DNA of 64,000 nucleotides from Oligoflexus tunisiensis (lineage in GTDB: Bacteria; Bdellovibrionota_B; Oligoflexia; Oligoflexales; Oligoflexaceae), in assembly GCF_001748245.1 (NCBI RefSeq), contig NZ_BDFO01000001.1:3184471-3248470 (forward strand), read 5' to 3'. How positions within the stretch are numbered: position 1 is the stretch's first letter; every line of letters begins with the position of its first letter. Both the position numbers and the translations under genes were made by a program. Under the pieces are notes generated by a model that saw only the letters and a program-made list of their open reading frames with translations, had not been told where the DNA came from and did no database searches. Shown one piece after another: positions 45,376 to 53,169 of this stretch.

Positions 45376-46867
45376 TCCTGAAGATCTTGAACTGAGACCG
45401 CTCCTGCGTCGTCTGTTTTATCGGGGCCTTTTGGCCCTTGGCTTTTTTATGATGGTGGCGATGCTGCTGAGCATGGGCATTCGCAACCATTTGCAACGGC
45501 AGTTTGCGAAGCATCTGAGTCAGACCGTGCGCAATGATCTCTTGATCGGCAACAACGCCACGGTGCTCAAGATCCTGAAGCAGAATATCGGGGAAAACTT
45601 TTCCGAGATATCCTTCCGCAGTGGAACCCGAACGCTCTTCGTACTCGGTGCGGAAACCGGCAATGAGCCGCCCGCCCTGAGTGCGTCCATCGAAATTCCC
45701 ATTTGTCTCCGAGCCGATCAACAGAACTGCTTCGCGTTCCTTGTTTACCGTTATTCCTTGCTGCACTACTTTCCTTACGTGTTCCTTGTCGGGCTCGTCG
45801 CTCTCCTGATTTTTTTTCTTGTCTTTTGGGTGTTCCGCCAGCATGTGGCGACCTATTATCGCGAGCAGTTAAAACATCATAAGGAGGCGGCCCTTGGGCG
45901 GCTCAGTGCGCGCATATGCCATGATCTGAAACTCCCGGCCATGATTTTTCAGCGCGTGGCCTACGTCGAGGACCCGGCTCAGTTTCTGGAACTTCGTCCC
46001 CAGCTGCAGAGCCATCTGCAAAGGCTCTACGCCATGATCGAGAAGTTGAAGAAAGCGGAACTGGAAGGCCTGATCCGCATGGAATCGCATACGCTGACGG
46101 CCGAGGATCTGCAGAATTTTCTGGCCTCGATTGCCCCGACTCCCACGCAACTGCAGCTCGACATGCCGCCCTCGCTGCAGCTTTATCTGGACCTTGATAA
46201 ATTTGAACGTTCCCTGGCCAACCTTGTCCTGAACGCCTTTCAGGCCGGAGCCAATGAGGTGAAGGTCAGGCTTCAGGATCAAGGGCAGGATCTGATCGTT
46301 GATGTGGGAAACGATGGACCTGAAATGCCGGCGGAGCAGGTGCAGGTCTTCCGCCGGCATGAATCCCAGCCGCAGCATGGACTGGGCCTCAGCATCGTCC
46401 GTGACACGGTGCGCGCGCATGGAGGGCGTGTGGATGTGAGCTCCAGCGCGGAGGGCACGCGCTTTATGCTGATTTTCCCCAACGCGGTCATCGCTGCTCA
46501 AAAAAGCGAAACGCGGCCTGGCCCGGTGGCTCCGATCGTGCGTTTGAACCAGTCCCATTCCCCTTTGATCTGGCTGGACGATGAGCTGAAGGCCGTGGCC
46601 GCGCAGCATGTGTCCCAGGCCGAGCTGGATCCTTTCGAATTGAGTGCCGATCCGGAGGCCCTGCCCCAGGCTGAACTCATCATCAGCCGGAATGAACAGG
46701 TGATCGACCGCGCCATCCAACTTGCGCTTCCCATTATCATGGCCCAGGCCCCCGATGATGGTGCCTGGATTCAGGCGTTCCAATCGCGCCTGCGTCTTCT
46801 CAAGCGGCGACAGGCCATGTCCATACCTCTGAACGGATATGTCCCCGTGTCTGGACAAAATTCCTAG
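45365..46867 (+). CDS. Membrane histidine kinase with receiver-like tail
   Basis: 500 residues, ATG overlapping the stop of the binding-protein gene by 11 bases. Two membrane helices (about 20-40 and 136-160) flank a periplasmic domain of about 95 residues. The H-box is HDLKLP (about 187), unusual because the position after the histidine has D then L-K-L-P. The ATPase domain has LVLNAFQAG, VGNDGPEM and HGLGLSIV. After about residue 385, a tail of about 110 residues (PLIWLDDELKAVAAQH, LPQAELIISRN, ALPIIMAQAP) looks like a receiver fold with LDDE in place of an acidic pocket and no clear phospho-aspartate. It should phosphorylate the NtrC-type regulator encoded first in the operon. Confidence 0.87.
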   Translation: MLSDPEDLELRPLLRRLFYRGLLALGFFMMVAMLLSMGIRNHLQRQFAKHLSQTVRNDLLIGNNATVLKILKQNIGENFSEISFRSGTRTLFVLGAETGNEPPALSASIEIPICLRADQQNCFAFLVYRYSLLHYFPYVFLVGLVALLIFFLVFWVFRQHVATYYREQLKHHKEAALGRLSARICHDLKLPAMIFQRVAYVEDPAQFLELRPQLQSHLQRLYAMIEKLKKAELEGLIRMESHTLTAEDLQNFLASIAPTPTQLQLDMPPSLQLYLDLDKFERSLANLVLNAFQAGANEVKVRLQDQGQDLIVDVGNDGPEMPAEQVQVFRRHESQPQHGLGLSIVRDTVRAHGGRVDVSSSAEGTRFMLIFPNAVIAAQKSETRPGPVAPIVRLNQSHSPLIWLDDELKAVAAQHVSQAELDPFELSADPEALPQAELIISRNEQVIDRAIQLALPIIMAQAPDDGAWIQAFQSRLRLLKRRQAMSIPLNGYVPVSGQNS

Positions 46868-46930
46868 AGTCGTATCCATCAGGAGGCGGAGGGGTGCTGC
46901 CCCACCGTTGAATTTCTGCGGAAGTTTGCC

Positions 46931-46946
46931 TGGTATTGATCTTGCT
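46931..46946 (+). promoter_or_regulatory. Sigma-54 promoter candidate
   Basis: TGGTAT, five bases, then TTGCT: the invariant GG and GC are spaced by exactly ten bases and the -12 element is perfect. The expected start of transcription would be about 30 bases before the ATG at 46984. It lies 64 bases downstream of the histidine kinase of the sigma-54 operon. Confidence 0.45.
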
Positions 46947-46983
46947 CTCCAAAGGGCCAACGCAATTGGAGAAAGGAATTCAC

Positions 46984-47457
46984 ATGACAGCATTTCGTAT
47001 GGCAGCCCTGGCTCTGGGTCTCTTCGGGCTTTCCGCTCAGCTCGAGGCGGTGCAGTTTCCTCCAACACCCATGTGTCCCATGGTTTATCAGCCGGCTGTT
47101 TGCAGCTATGAAGAGTATTCGGCTGAGGGCAGCAACACGTGTTTTGCCCGGATCGCTTTGAAAAAGAAGCTGACCATCGCGGGAGTGGACTATGATCCGG
47201 CGCTGATTCGTTGCTCGGTGACTCAGGCCCTGATGAAGCGTTCCGAGCCGGCCTGTGGCATTGTCCCGACGACCACGTCCTGTTCGGTGACGGTGGAGGA
47301 TCAGGTCTGGGCGCAGTCGGCGGAGAGCTGTGCGAGCCCCATTCCGGGTCTCCGGCAGCAGCTGGTGGAGGCCGGGATCGAGGATACCGAAGGCTTAACG
47401 GCGGTTTGTTACAGGAGCCAGCTGACGGGCACGACGGAATTTACGGTCGCGCTTTAA
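46984..47457 (+). CDS. Small secreted protein with Kazal-like cysteine motif
   Basis: 157 residues from the ATG at 46984, with AAAGGA 6 bases upstream. Signal peptide about 1-22. The start of the mature part reads MCPMVYQPAVC and then SNTCFARIAL, a spacing that resembles Kazal-type inhibitor motifs (CPxxYxPxC ... NxC). Further cysteines (IRCSV, ACGIVP, TSCSV, SCASP, VCYR) suggest a disulfide-rich protein. The gene at 48665 has the same motif in better form. The sigma-54-like promoter just upstream would place it under the neighbouring regulator. Confidence 0.68.
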   Translation: MTAFRMAALALGLFGLSAQLEAVQFPPTPMCPMVYQPAVCSYEEYSAEGSNTCFARIALKKKLTIAGVDYDPALIRCSVTQALMKRSEPACGIVPTTTSCSVTVEDQVWAQSAESCASPIPGLRQQLVEAGIEDTEGLTAVCYRSQLTGTTEFTVAL

Positions 47458-47624
47458 GAGGGAAAGAGGCGCTCCGGATCGCGCGACCTGAGCGCCGCTC
47501 TCTTTAGAGTTCCAGTTTGCCACTGGGCCAGGCTCTTGGGGAAGAGTTCCTCCCCGGCAGCCCAGGCAGGAACGGCCGTGACCATCAGATTGAAAAGAAT
47601 TGAAGACGTGAGCCGTTGTTTCAT
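47454..47624 (-). CDS. Very small secreted protein
   Basis: 56 residues from ATG at 47624, with AGGAG 8 bases upstream. A plausible signal peptide (MKQRLTSSILFNLMVTAVPAWA) is followed by about 34 residues (GEELFPKSLAQWQ...) with no cysteines. The 3' part contains a GGCGCTC/GAGCGCC inverted repeat that could be a terminator for the convergent gene, and the last 3 bases overlap its end. It could be a real peptide or the remnant of a longer gene. Confidence 0.45.
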   Translation of the reverse strand: MKQRLTSSILFNLMVTAVPAWAAGEELFPKSLAQWQTGTLKRAALRSRDPERLFPS

Positions 47625-47804
47625 TTTTTCGACTCCTGGTCGATTCAGGTTGAAAGCCTTTTCCCAAACAATATTCAGACCATATTCCGTGATAGGGTTT
47701 GGAAAATTTCTTCCTCAAAAATCAGACTTGAATTGGCCAGCCAGCTCTCCACTTTGCGCGCGGAACCGTGGTAGCACTGAGTCCCATCACAAGGAGGACG
47801 TTTT

Positions 47805-48251
47805 ATGAAATTTTTCAATGCCATTCTTTTCAGTCTCATCAGTGTCACCAGCGCCGCTCAAGGTGCTGAAATCTTCCCAACCGAAAACCTTGGCTGCACC
47901 AAGGACCTTAATCCCTGGGGCAAACCCAGCCGCTGTTTCTGCCCCGTCGAAAGTCGTTATGATGCAAGACTTGGTTCCTGCGTGATCGGTGAGTATGAGT
48001 CGATCACGGTCAGCGGTCAGGTCGTGACAGGAATCGTGGCCATCGGTGGCGAAACCACCGGCATCGCTCTGCGGACCTTTGAAAACCCGGATGTCAGCTA
48101 TGAGCTGGTTGTCACCCGCGAGGACCGCAGGATATTGTCGCGGCTCAATGGTCTGCCTTTTGAAGTGGAAGGCGATTTCATTGAATTGCCAGGTTTGGAA
48201 ACAGGCGCCCGTCCTGCCATTATCGTGAAAGAACTGCGCTGGCTGGATTGA
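47805..48251 (+). CDS. Small secreted cysteine-containing protein
   Basis: 148 residues, with AAGGAGG before the ATG. Signal peptide about 1-20 (ending AQGA). The first mature part has a cluster of four cysteines (LGCTKDLNPWG, SRCFCPVES, GSCVIGEY), probably a small disulfide knot. The rest is a beta-rich domain (ESITVSGQVVTGIVAIGGETTGIAL) resembling a small OB-like or beta-sandwich fold without a known family. It belongs to a cluster of small secreted genes. Confidence 0.68.
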   Translation: MKFFNAILFSLISVTSAAQGAEIFPTENLGCTKDLNPWGKPSRCFCPVESRYDARLGSCVIGEYESITVSGQVVTGIVAIGGETTGIALRTFENPDVSYELVVTREDRRILSRLNGLPFEVEGDFIELPGLETGARPAIIVKELRWLD

Positions 48252-48307
48252 GGATGCGGATGTCCCTGCTGCCCGTCATGTGGCGGACAGCGGGGCCGCC
48301 GGTCCGC

Positions 48308-48655
48308 TTAATCAGGAACCACAAAATTCTGCACGGGGTTATTCACTTTGAACGGGAATCCTCGCGGCAGACCCACCTCCTCCCAGCGATAGAAGATCGC
48401 CTTGCCATCGGGAACATAAGCATCACAGGTGTCCGGCTTGATCCTGACGAGATTCAGTTGGGGCGGATAGGATTCCAGCGTGTAAACCTCAAAATCACTT
48501 TTTTGGGTGCAGCCTGCAGTGTACACAAAATAGGTGATGCCCTTGCTGCTCACCCGCAATCCGAGCAGGGGCTCCTGCCTGGGGGGCTGCAAATCAGCCA
48601 TGGCTGAGGAAAAGGGCAGCAGCAGCGCGCCGAGAACGGTTGATACGAATTTCAT
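48308..48655 (-). CDS. Small secreted protein of unknown function
   Basis: 115 residues, AAGGAG 6 bases before the ATG, the ribosome site overlapping the stop of the upstream gene, so the pair is co-translated. Signal peptide about 1-20. The mature domain is beta-rich with two cysteines (TAGCTQKS, PDTCDAYVPDG). It is part of the group of small secreted proteins here. Confidence 0.66.
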   Translation of the reverse strand: MKFVSTVLGALLLPFSSAMADLQPPRQEPLLGLRVSSKGITYFVYTAGCTQKSDFEVYTLESYPPQLNLVRIKPDTCDAYVPDGKAIFYRWEEVGLPRGFPFKVNNPVQNFVVPD

Positions 48656-48664
48656 AGAAACTCC

Positions 48665-49156
48665 TTAGGGTAGATCGTAAACGCCAACAACCTTCGCAGC
48701 CCATGGACAGAAGCTTTTCACCGTGCTTAGCCATTCCGCCTTGTTGGCTTCAACATAGGAAGGGCGGCCGTCGCAGAGCTCAATCGTAAGGCTTTCAAAG
48801 GTGAGAGAATCAGGAACGGCATGAAAAGTCCAGGAGCCACTGCAGGACGCGCCATCGGCCAGGGTCATCATCGGGACCAGCGTACCGCCGTTGGTGAGAA
48901 GGCCTTTCGCGTCGCTTATCGCTGATGCCGATGTGGTATAAACCCAGAACTCCTCGCCCACGATATCAAACTGAATCATGGCCCCTTCAGGGCGCGGGAT
49001 ATAGCCCTCGGATTCGGCGACACAGCTGTTGCTGAAAATCTCGGCGGGACCCTTGCCCGGGGGATCGGCGCAAACAGGAGCATAGATCAAGGGACAGGCC
49101 TGGCTCGTGCCGGTCGCGGCCAGGCCGGTGATCATCCAGAGGATGAACGGTTTCAT
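48665..49156 (-). CDS. Secreted protein with Kazal-type inhibitor-like N-terminus
   Basis: 163 residues from the ATG at 49156 (GGAGG 8 bases upstream); the frame extends 30 codons further without a signal. After the signal peptide the first mature residues are CPLIYAPVCADPPGKGP, then FSNSCVAESEGY, which closely match the Kazal pattern CPxIYxPVC...NxC...A. The rest (about 100 residues) has further cysteines (ASCSGSW, ELCDGRP, SFCPWA). It may inhibit serine proteases; a subtilisin-like lipoprotein is encoded 7 kb away. It is co-transcribed with the gene at 48308. Confidence 0.75.
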   Translation of the reverse strand: MKPFILWMITGLAATGTSQACPLIYAPVCADPPGKGPAEIFSNSCVAESEGYIPRPEGAMIQFDIVGEEFWVYTTSASAISDAKGLLTNGGTLVPMMTLADGASCSGSWTFHAVPDSLTFESLTIELCDGRPSYVEANKAEWLSTVKSFCPWAAKVVGVYDLP

Positions 49157-49381
49157 GATAGTGTCCTCCATGACAAACAATCCGACTTGTCGAATTGGCA
49201 AGTCTGGTTGCGTTCTGTGTCTATCAGAGAGCAAATACGGGGCCAAAAGGTTTGGATGGTGGGATGAGGAGACGGCGGGAGTTAAGTCCTTGCAAAAAAT
49301 TCAATACGGGGTTTGACTGGGCAGCCGTCAAAGGCAGCCCTTGTGCAGGAATATGGAGGGATGTCCAGGTTTCTGGAAGCT

Positions 49382-50932
49382 CTAGCGACAGGTGAAGGAA
49401 GAATCCAGGTTGGGATCACCCTTGCCATCCCATCGTGCTCTTTGCGGATAAGGACAGAGAGGTCGGGTTCGGCGCACGGGTTTTTTCGGATCATCATCCA
49501 CGAATTGCGTGGCGATCAGAGCCTCGGGCGCGCGGCCTTTTTCCACCCAATCCATCAGGGCCAGCAGCGCATCATGAGCCGGATCCTCCGGGGCACCTTG
49601 ATTATCCACGGTGCCGTTGAAAATTTGCGGACCGGATCCGGTTAAACAATGACCCATGCCCGACACCATGAAGAGCCGGTAAAAATCCTGAGCCTGTGGA
49701 TATTTCTTTAAAACCTTCGTGTAATAGTCGATCGAATGTTGTGCAGGGACGGCCGCATCCGCCCAGCCGTGATAGTGAAGGATCTTATAACGCTTGCGTG
49801 ATAACGTATCCCGATCGGCATTTAGAATCGACGCCAGTTCGCGATCCGCTTTCGCCACAGCCTCCTGGACGGAAATTTGGAGAACATCCAGCTTTGCGTT
49901 CTGATAAACCATCGGTCCAAAGAAAGCATAGGAAAGACTGTTCGCCAAAGGTTCCGGCGCACCCCACATGGTCGGGCCGGTAAACCAGGTGGGCCATTGA
50001 AAGGGTCCGTCTTCAAAACCCTGGGTGTAACGGAAACCGTGAACGCCTTGGGGGCCATCGTAAATCGCCTGCACGGCCGCCATCTGCTGTTTTGAAAAAC
50101 AAGGCTTGGGACCTGGGCACATAAGGCCTTTGAAATTCGGTTCACAGGACGCCATCGGATCGACGATGCCATCCTTCAATCCATCGGCGGCATCACACTG
50201 CTTCAGAGACTCAAGGCGGAGCGCCTGAATATGCGCGGGCTGCAGTTTATCCGGCAGGCGGTCGAGCACTTGCCGGACATGCAGAAGTGCGGTGAAACCA
50301 TGCGTCCACCGCAGAGCCGGGGCACCTGCAAGAATACCGTGGAAGTCCTCGGGATAACGCTGCGCTTCCATCAGACCTTCACGGCCTCCATCGGAGCAGC
50401 CGGTCATATAACGAAAAACCGCGGGTTTTCCATAAAATTTTTGAACGACGGTTTGCGCCAGCTGATTGGTTTCATGCACAGCCCGATGACCGAAATCCAC
50501 GATTTTTTCGGGATGACCGATGGACCAGCGGGTGTCGTCATCATAACCCTTGTGACCATTATCCGTTCCAGCGACGGCAAAGCCACGTTTCAGATAATGA
50601 ACCAGGCTATGATGATGAATGGTGCCGGCAAATCCTCCATTCCCGACCTGAAGGTAGCGGCCATTCCAGTTTGTTTCCGGCAGCCAGACCTCCATACCAA
50701 TGTCGGAGTCTGGCCTGGGCCGGTGCTGGATTCGCACGCGACAGAAGCGCGGCAGATCCTTGAAGGTTGTTTCACTACGAAAGGTGGCTTCGCTGGCCGG
50801 AATGGTGAGAACCCCCTGCGTGATGCTCTCCAGCCTGGCGTCCGGAAAACCCTTGTGCAGGGGTTCGCAGACCTGGGAATAGCCAACGGGAGTGAGACTG
50901 ACGAGCAGGAGGAAAGAGGCAAGAGCACGCAT
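49382..50932 (-). CDS. Secreted tannase/feruloyl esterase family hydrolase
   Basis: 516 residues, GAGGTG before the ATG. Signal peptide about 1-19. The nucleophile serine sits in YMTGCSDGGREGLMEA. The matching aspartate is in HYHGWADAAVPAQHS and the histidine in FMVSGMGHC, where the cysteines of GCS and GHC form the conserved disulfide of the family (CS-D-HC motif). The substrate could be gallate or ferulate esters, or other aromatic esters such as polymer breakdown products. The gene stands alone in front of the Bax-inhibitor gene on the same strand. Confidence 0.9.
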   Translation of the reverse strand: MRALASFLLLVSLTPVGYSQVCEPLHKGFPDARLESITQGVLTIPASEATFRSETTFKDLPRFCRVRIQHRPRPDSDIGMEVWLPETNWNGRYLQVGNGGFAGTIHHHSLVHYLKRGFAVAGTDNGHKGYDDDTRWSIGHPEKIVDFGHRAVHETNQLAQTVVQKFYGKPAVFRYMTGCSDGGREGLMEAQRYPEDFHGILAGAPALRWTHGFTALLHVRQVLDRLPDKLQPAHIQALRLESLKQCDAADGLKDGIVDPMASCEPNFKGLMCPGPKPCFSKQQMAAVQAIYDGPQGVHGFRYTQGFEDGPFQWPTWFTGPTMWGAPEPLANSLSYAFFGPMVYQNAKLDVLQISVQEAVAKADRELASILNADRDTLSRKRYKILHYHGWADAAVPAQHSIDYYTKVLKKYPQAQDFYRLFMVSGMGHCLTGSGPQIFNGTVDNQGAPEDPAHDALLALMDWVEKGRAPEALIATQFVDDDPKKPVRRTRPLCPYPQRARWDGKGDPNLDSSFTCR

Positions 50933-50998
50933 CGGGCACCTCGTGTGTGGGTGGGGACGATGTTTGCTCTTATAACAAGTTCAAGGTCCGTGCGCAAA

Positions 50999-51733
50999 TC
51001 AACGGCGACTGCCGAGCAGCCGCATCAAACTCAGGAAGAGTCCAATAAAGTTCATATACATATTCAAAGCCGCGCTGTTCACAAAGATTTCAATTTCATC
51101 ATCATGCGCCGATTGCTGCGCCAGCTTCCAGGCCACGGTACGCAGTTTTTGAGATTCATAGGCGATGAGAGCCGAGAAAAGTACAGCCCCAATCACAGCG
51201 TGCAATTTGATGGCAGCGTCCATGTAGGGCTGCAGCGCGGGTACAAAGGAGGCGAGAAGAATACCCAAACCATAGAGCATGAGCATGATCAAAGCCGAGA
51301 GGGCAAAGGTTCCAATGGGGCCCAGGTCGCGCTGGGTGGTTTTCCCATAGATCGCAAGACCGGCAAACGAGGCGCCGGAAAGTCCGGCGACCATCAGGAT
51401 GGAATCCAGAGTGTACAGCAATCCGATCAAGCCGAGAGTCAAACCGGTCACCACCGAATATACGGCAAAGAGGGCCCGGGTCAGCGCCGGCTTCATGCTG
51501 AAGACCGAACCCTGAAAGGCAATCACAGTCAAAAGCTGGGTGCCAAAAATCCCAAGGGTCAGACCGCGACCCATGTTGATAAGGCCGCTCAGGAGCAGGC
51601 CGGATTGCAGAGAAACGTAGCCGACCACGGCCGAGGCCAGAACGGCGAGGATCATGCGGGTGTAAACGTCCGCAATAAATTTGGTGGCCTTGGCTTTGGC
51701 GATGTCCGTCTGGGTAATCGTAATGGCTGTCAT
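50999..51733 (-). CDS. Bax inhibitor-1/YccA family membrane protein
   Basis: 244 residues with about seven membrane helices. The N-terminal FIADVYTRMILAVLASAVVG and the repeated short helices, GLTLGLIGLLY, GASFAGLAIYGKTTQRDLG and the C-terminal LNMYMNFIGLFLSLMRLLG, are the usual marks of the YbhL/YccA (TMBIM) family, proton- or calcium-linked channels or protease modulators such as YccA with FtsH. AAGGAA lies 9 bases before the ATG. It lies 75 bases downstream of the AmpG-like permease gene and the two may be co-transcribed. Confidence 0.9.
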   Translation of the reverse strand: MTAITITQTDIAKAKATKFIADVYTRMILAVLASAVVGYVSLQSGLLLSGLINMGRGLTLGIFGTQLLTVIAFQGSVFSMKPALTRALFAVYSVVTGLTLGLIGLLYTLDSILMVAGLSGASFAGLAIYGKTTQRDLGPIGTFALSALIMLMLYGLGILLASFVPALQPYMDAAIKLHAVIGAVLFSALIAYESQKLRTVAWKLAQQSAHDDEIEIFVNSAALNMYMNFIGLFLSLMRLLGSRR

Positions 51734-51807
51734 GGCATGGGATTCCTTGATGATAAAGGGATGTTAACCTACCAAGGACGTCCCATGACTCGCAATATTG
51801 CAGGGAA

Positions 51808-53076
51808 TTACACCACGGCTTCGGAGGACGATTCCGGCAGGGCCTCGACGGGATCCTTCTGGCGCCAGGGAGCAAAGCGTCCCAGCATCATCATGCCAGG
51901 AACGGCGACGACCGTGCAGAAGGTAAAGAACCAAAACCAGCCCATGCTGCTCGCTAAAAAACCGGTGGCGGAGCTGAGCAGAACGCGTGGAACGCCCATG
52001 AGGCTTGAGAGCAGCGCGTACTGGGTAGCCGTAAAACGCTTATTCGCCAGGCTCGCCATGAAGGCCACGAAAGCCGCCGTCCCCATTCCGGACGCCAGAT
52101 TTTCAAAGGAAATGACAGCACCGAGCATCACAAGGTCATGACCGCGTGAGGCGAGAATCGCAAAACCCGCGGTGGACACCATCTGCAGAAAACCAAAGAG
52201 CCAGAGCGCGCGGTTGATGCCGATCTTCAGGAGCACGACACCACCCACGAAACTGCCGAGCAGAGTGGCCCAAAAACCGAAGAGTTTGACGATCGCACCG
52301 ATTTCCGTCTTGCTGAAGCCGAGATCCAGGTAGAAGGGCGTTGTGAGCGCAGCAGCGAGATTATCACCGACCTTATAGAGAAGAATGAAGCAGAGCATCA
52401 GCCAGGCCTGGTCACGCGAGAAGTACTCACGAAAAGGCTCCACCACGGATTCGCGCAGGGTGCGGGGTGGGGTTTCGGTGACCACAGGTTCGGGCGAGAA
52501 AAAGGTCGCGATAATCGCGGGAATGAGACAGGCGCCCATGATAAAGAACACCACCGGCCAGGCGAGGATGTCGGCCAGGATCAAGCCGCCGCCGCTGACC
52601 GCCAGCATGCCGAGGCGGTAACCATAAATATAATAGGACGAACCGAGGCCCAATTCCGCGGTCGTGAGATCCTCGCGCCGGTAGGCATCGATCACGATAT
52701 CCTGACTCGCACTGAAAAAGGTAACGAGAAAGGCCATGCCCACGAAGGCCCAAAGTCCGAAGTCGCCCTGGGCGGGATTCGTGAGCCCCATGCCCCAGAT
52801 GGCCAGCATCAGCAGCACCTGGGTCGCGATGATCCAGCCACGCCGCCGACCGAGAAAGGGCAGGGCATAGCGGTCAAACAGAGGAGCCCAGACAAATTTC
52901 AAGGTATAGGGCAGACCGACGAGCGACATGAGACCAATGTTCTCAAGGCTGACGGACGCGTCTTTCGCGCGAGCCTGCATGAGCGTAATGGTAATCAGAA
53001 GGGGAAGGCCGGAGGCCACACCCATGATGAATGCAGTCAGCAGGCGGCGATTGACGAGCTGGCGAAGGGTAAGCAT
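51808..53076 (-). CDS. ampG: AmpG-type muropeptide MFS permease
   Basis: 422 residues, about 12-14 membrane helices of the major facilitator fold. The pattern GVASGLPLLITITLMQARAK, VGLPYTLKFVWAPLFDR and RRRGWIIATQ at the N-terminus and ASQDIVIDAYRRE in helix 5 is the AmpG signature, and the second half (FGFWATLLGSFVGGVVLLK, LASGMGTAAFVAFM) fits too. It should import anhydro-muropeptides from wall turnover for recycling. A family label is secure; the specific substrate is inferred. Confidence 0.87.
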   Translation of the reverse strand: MLTLRQLVNRRLLTAFIMGVASGLPLLITITLMQARAKDASVSLENIGLMSLVGLPYTLKFVWAPLFDRYALPFLGRRRGWIIATQVLLMLAIWGMGLTNPAQGDFGLWAFVGMAFLVTFFSASQDIVIDAYRREDLTTAELGLGSSYYIYGYRLGMLAVSGGGLILADILAWPVVFFIMGACLIPAIIATFFSPEPVVTETPPRTLRESVVEPFREYFSRDQAWLMLCFILLYKVGDNLAAALTTPFYLDLGFSKTEIGAIVKLFGFWATLLGSFVGGVVLLKIGINRALWLFGFLQMVSTAGFAILASRGHDLVMLGAVISFENLASGMGTAAFVAFMASLANKRFTATQYALLSSLMGVPRVLLSSATGFLASSMGWFWFFTFCTVVAVPGMMMLGRFAPWRQKDPVEALPESSSEAVV

Positions 53077-53169
53077 GGAGCTGATCTCTTCAAAATTAAC
53101 TGAAGTTCTTACTTTATCAAATGCCCCCCCGACCGTAAACCTGACTTCTTCGCCGCGGCCTGGTCCTGG

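Noticed and set aside
51793..51802. GCAATATTGC palindrome similar to the one at 28508
   Set aside because: It sits just past the 3' end of the AmpG gene, lacks the outer arms of the longer palindrome and is only 10 bases, so chance is likely.
50231..52141. 636-residue plus-strand frame over the esterase, Bax-inhibitor and AmpG genes
   Set aside because: It is antisense to three recognisable genes and shows no domain; high GC third positions of the true genes keep it open.
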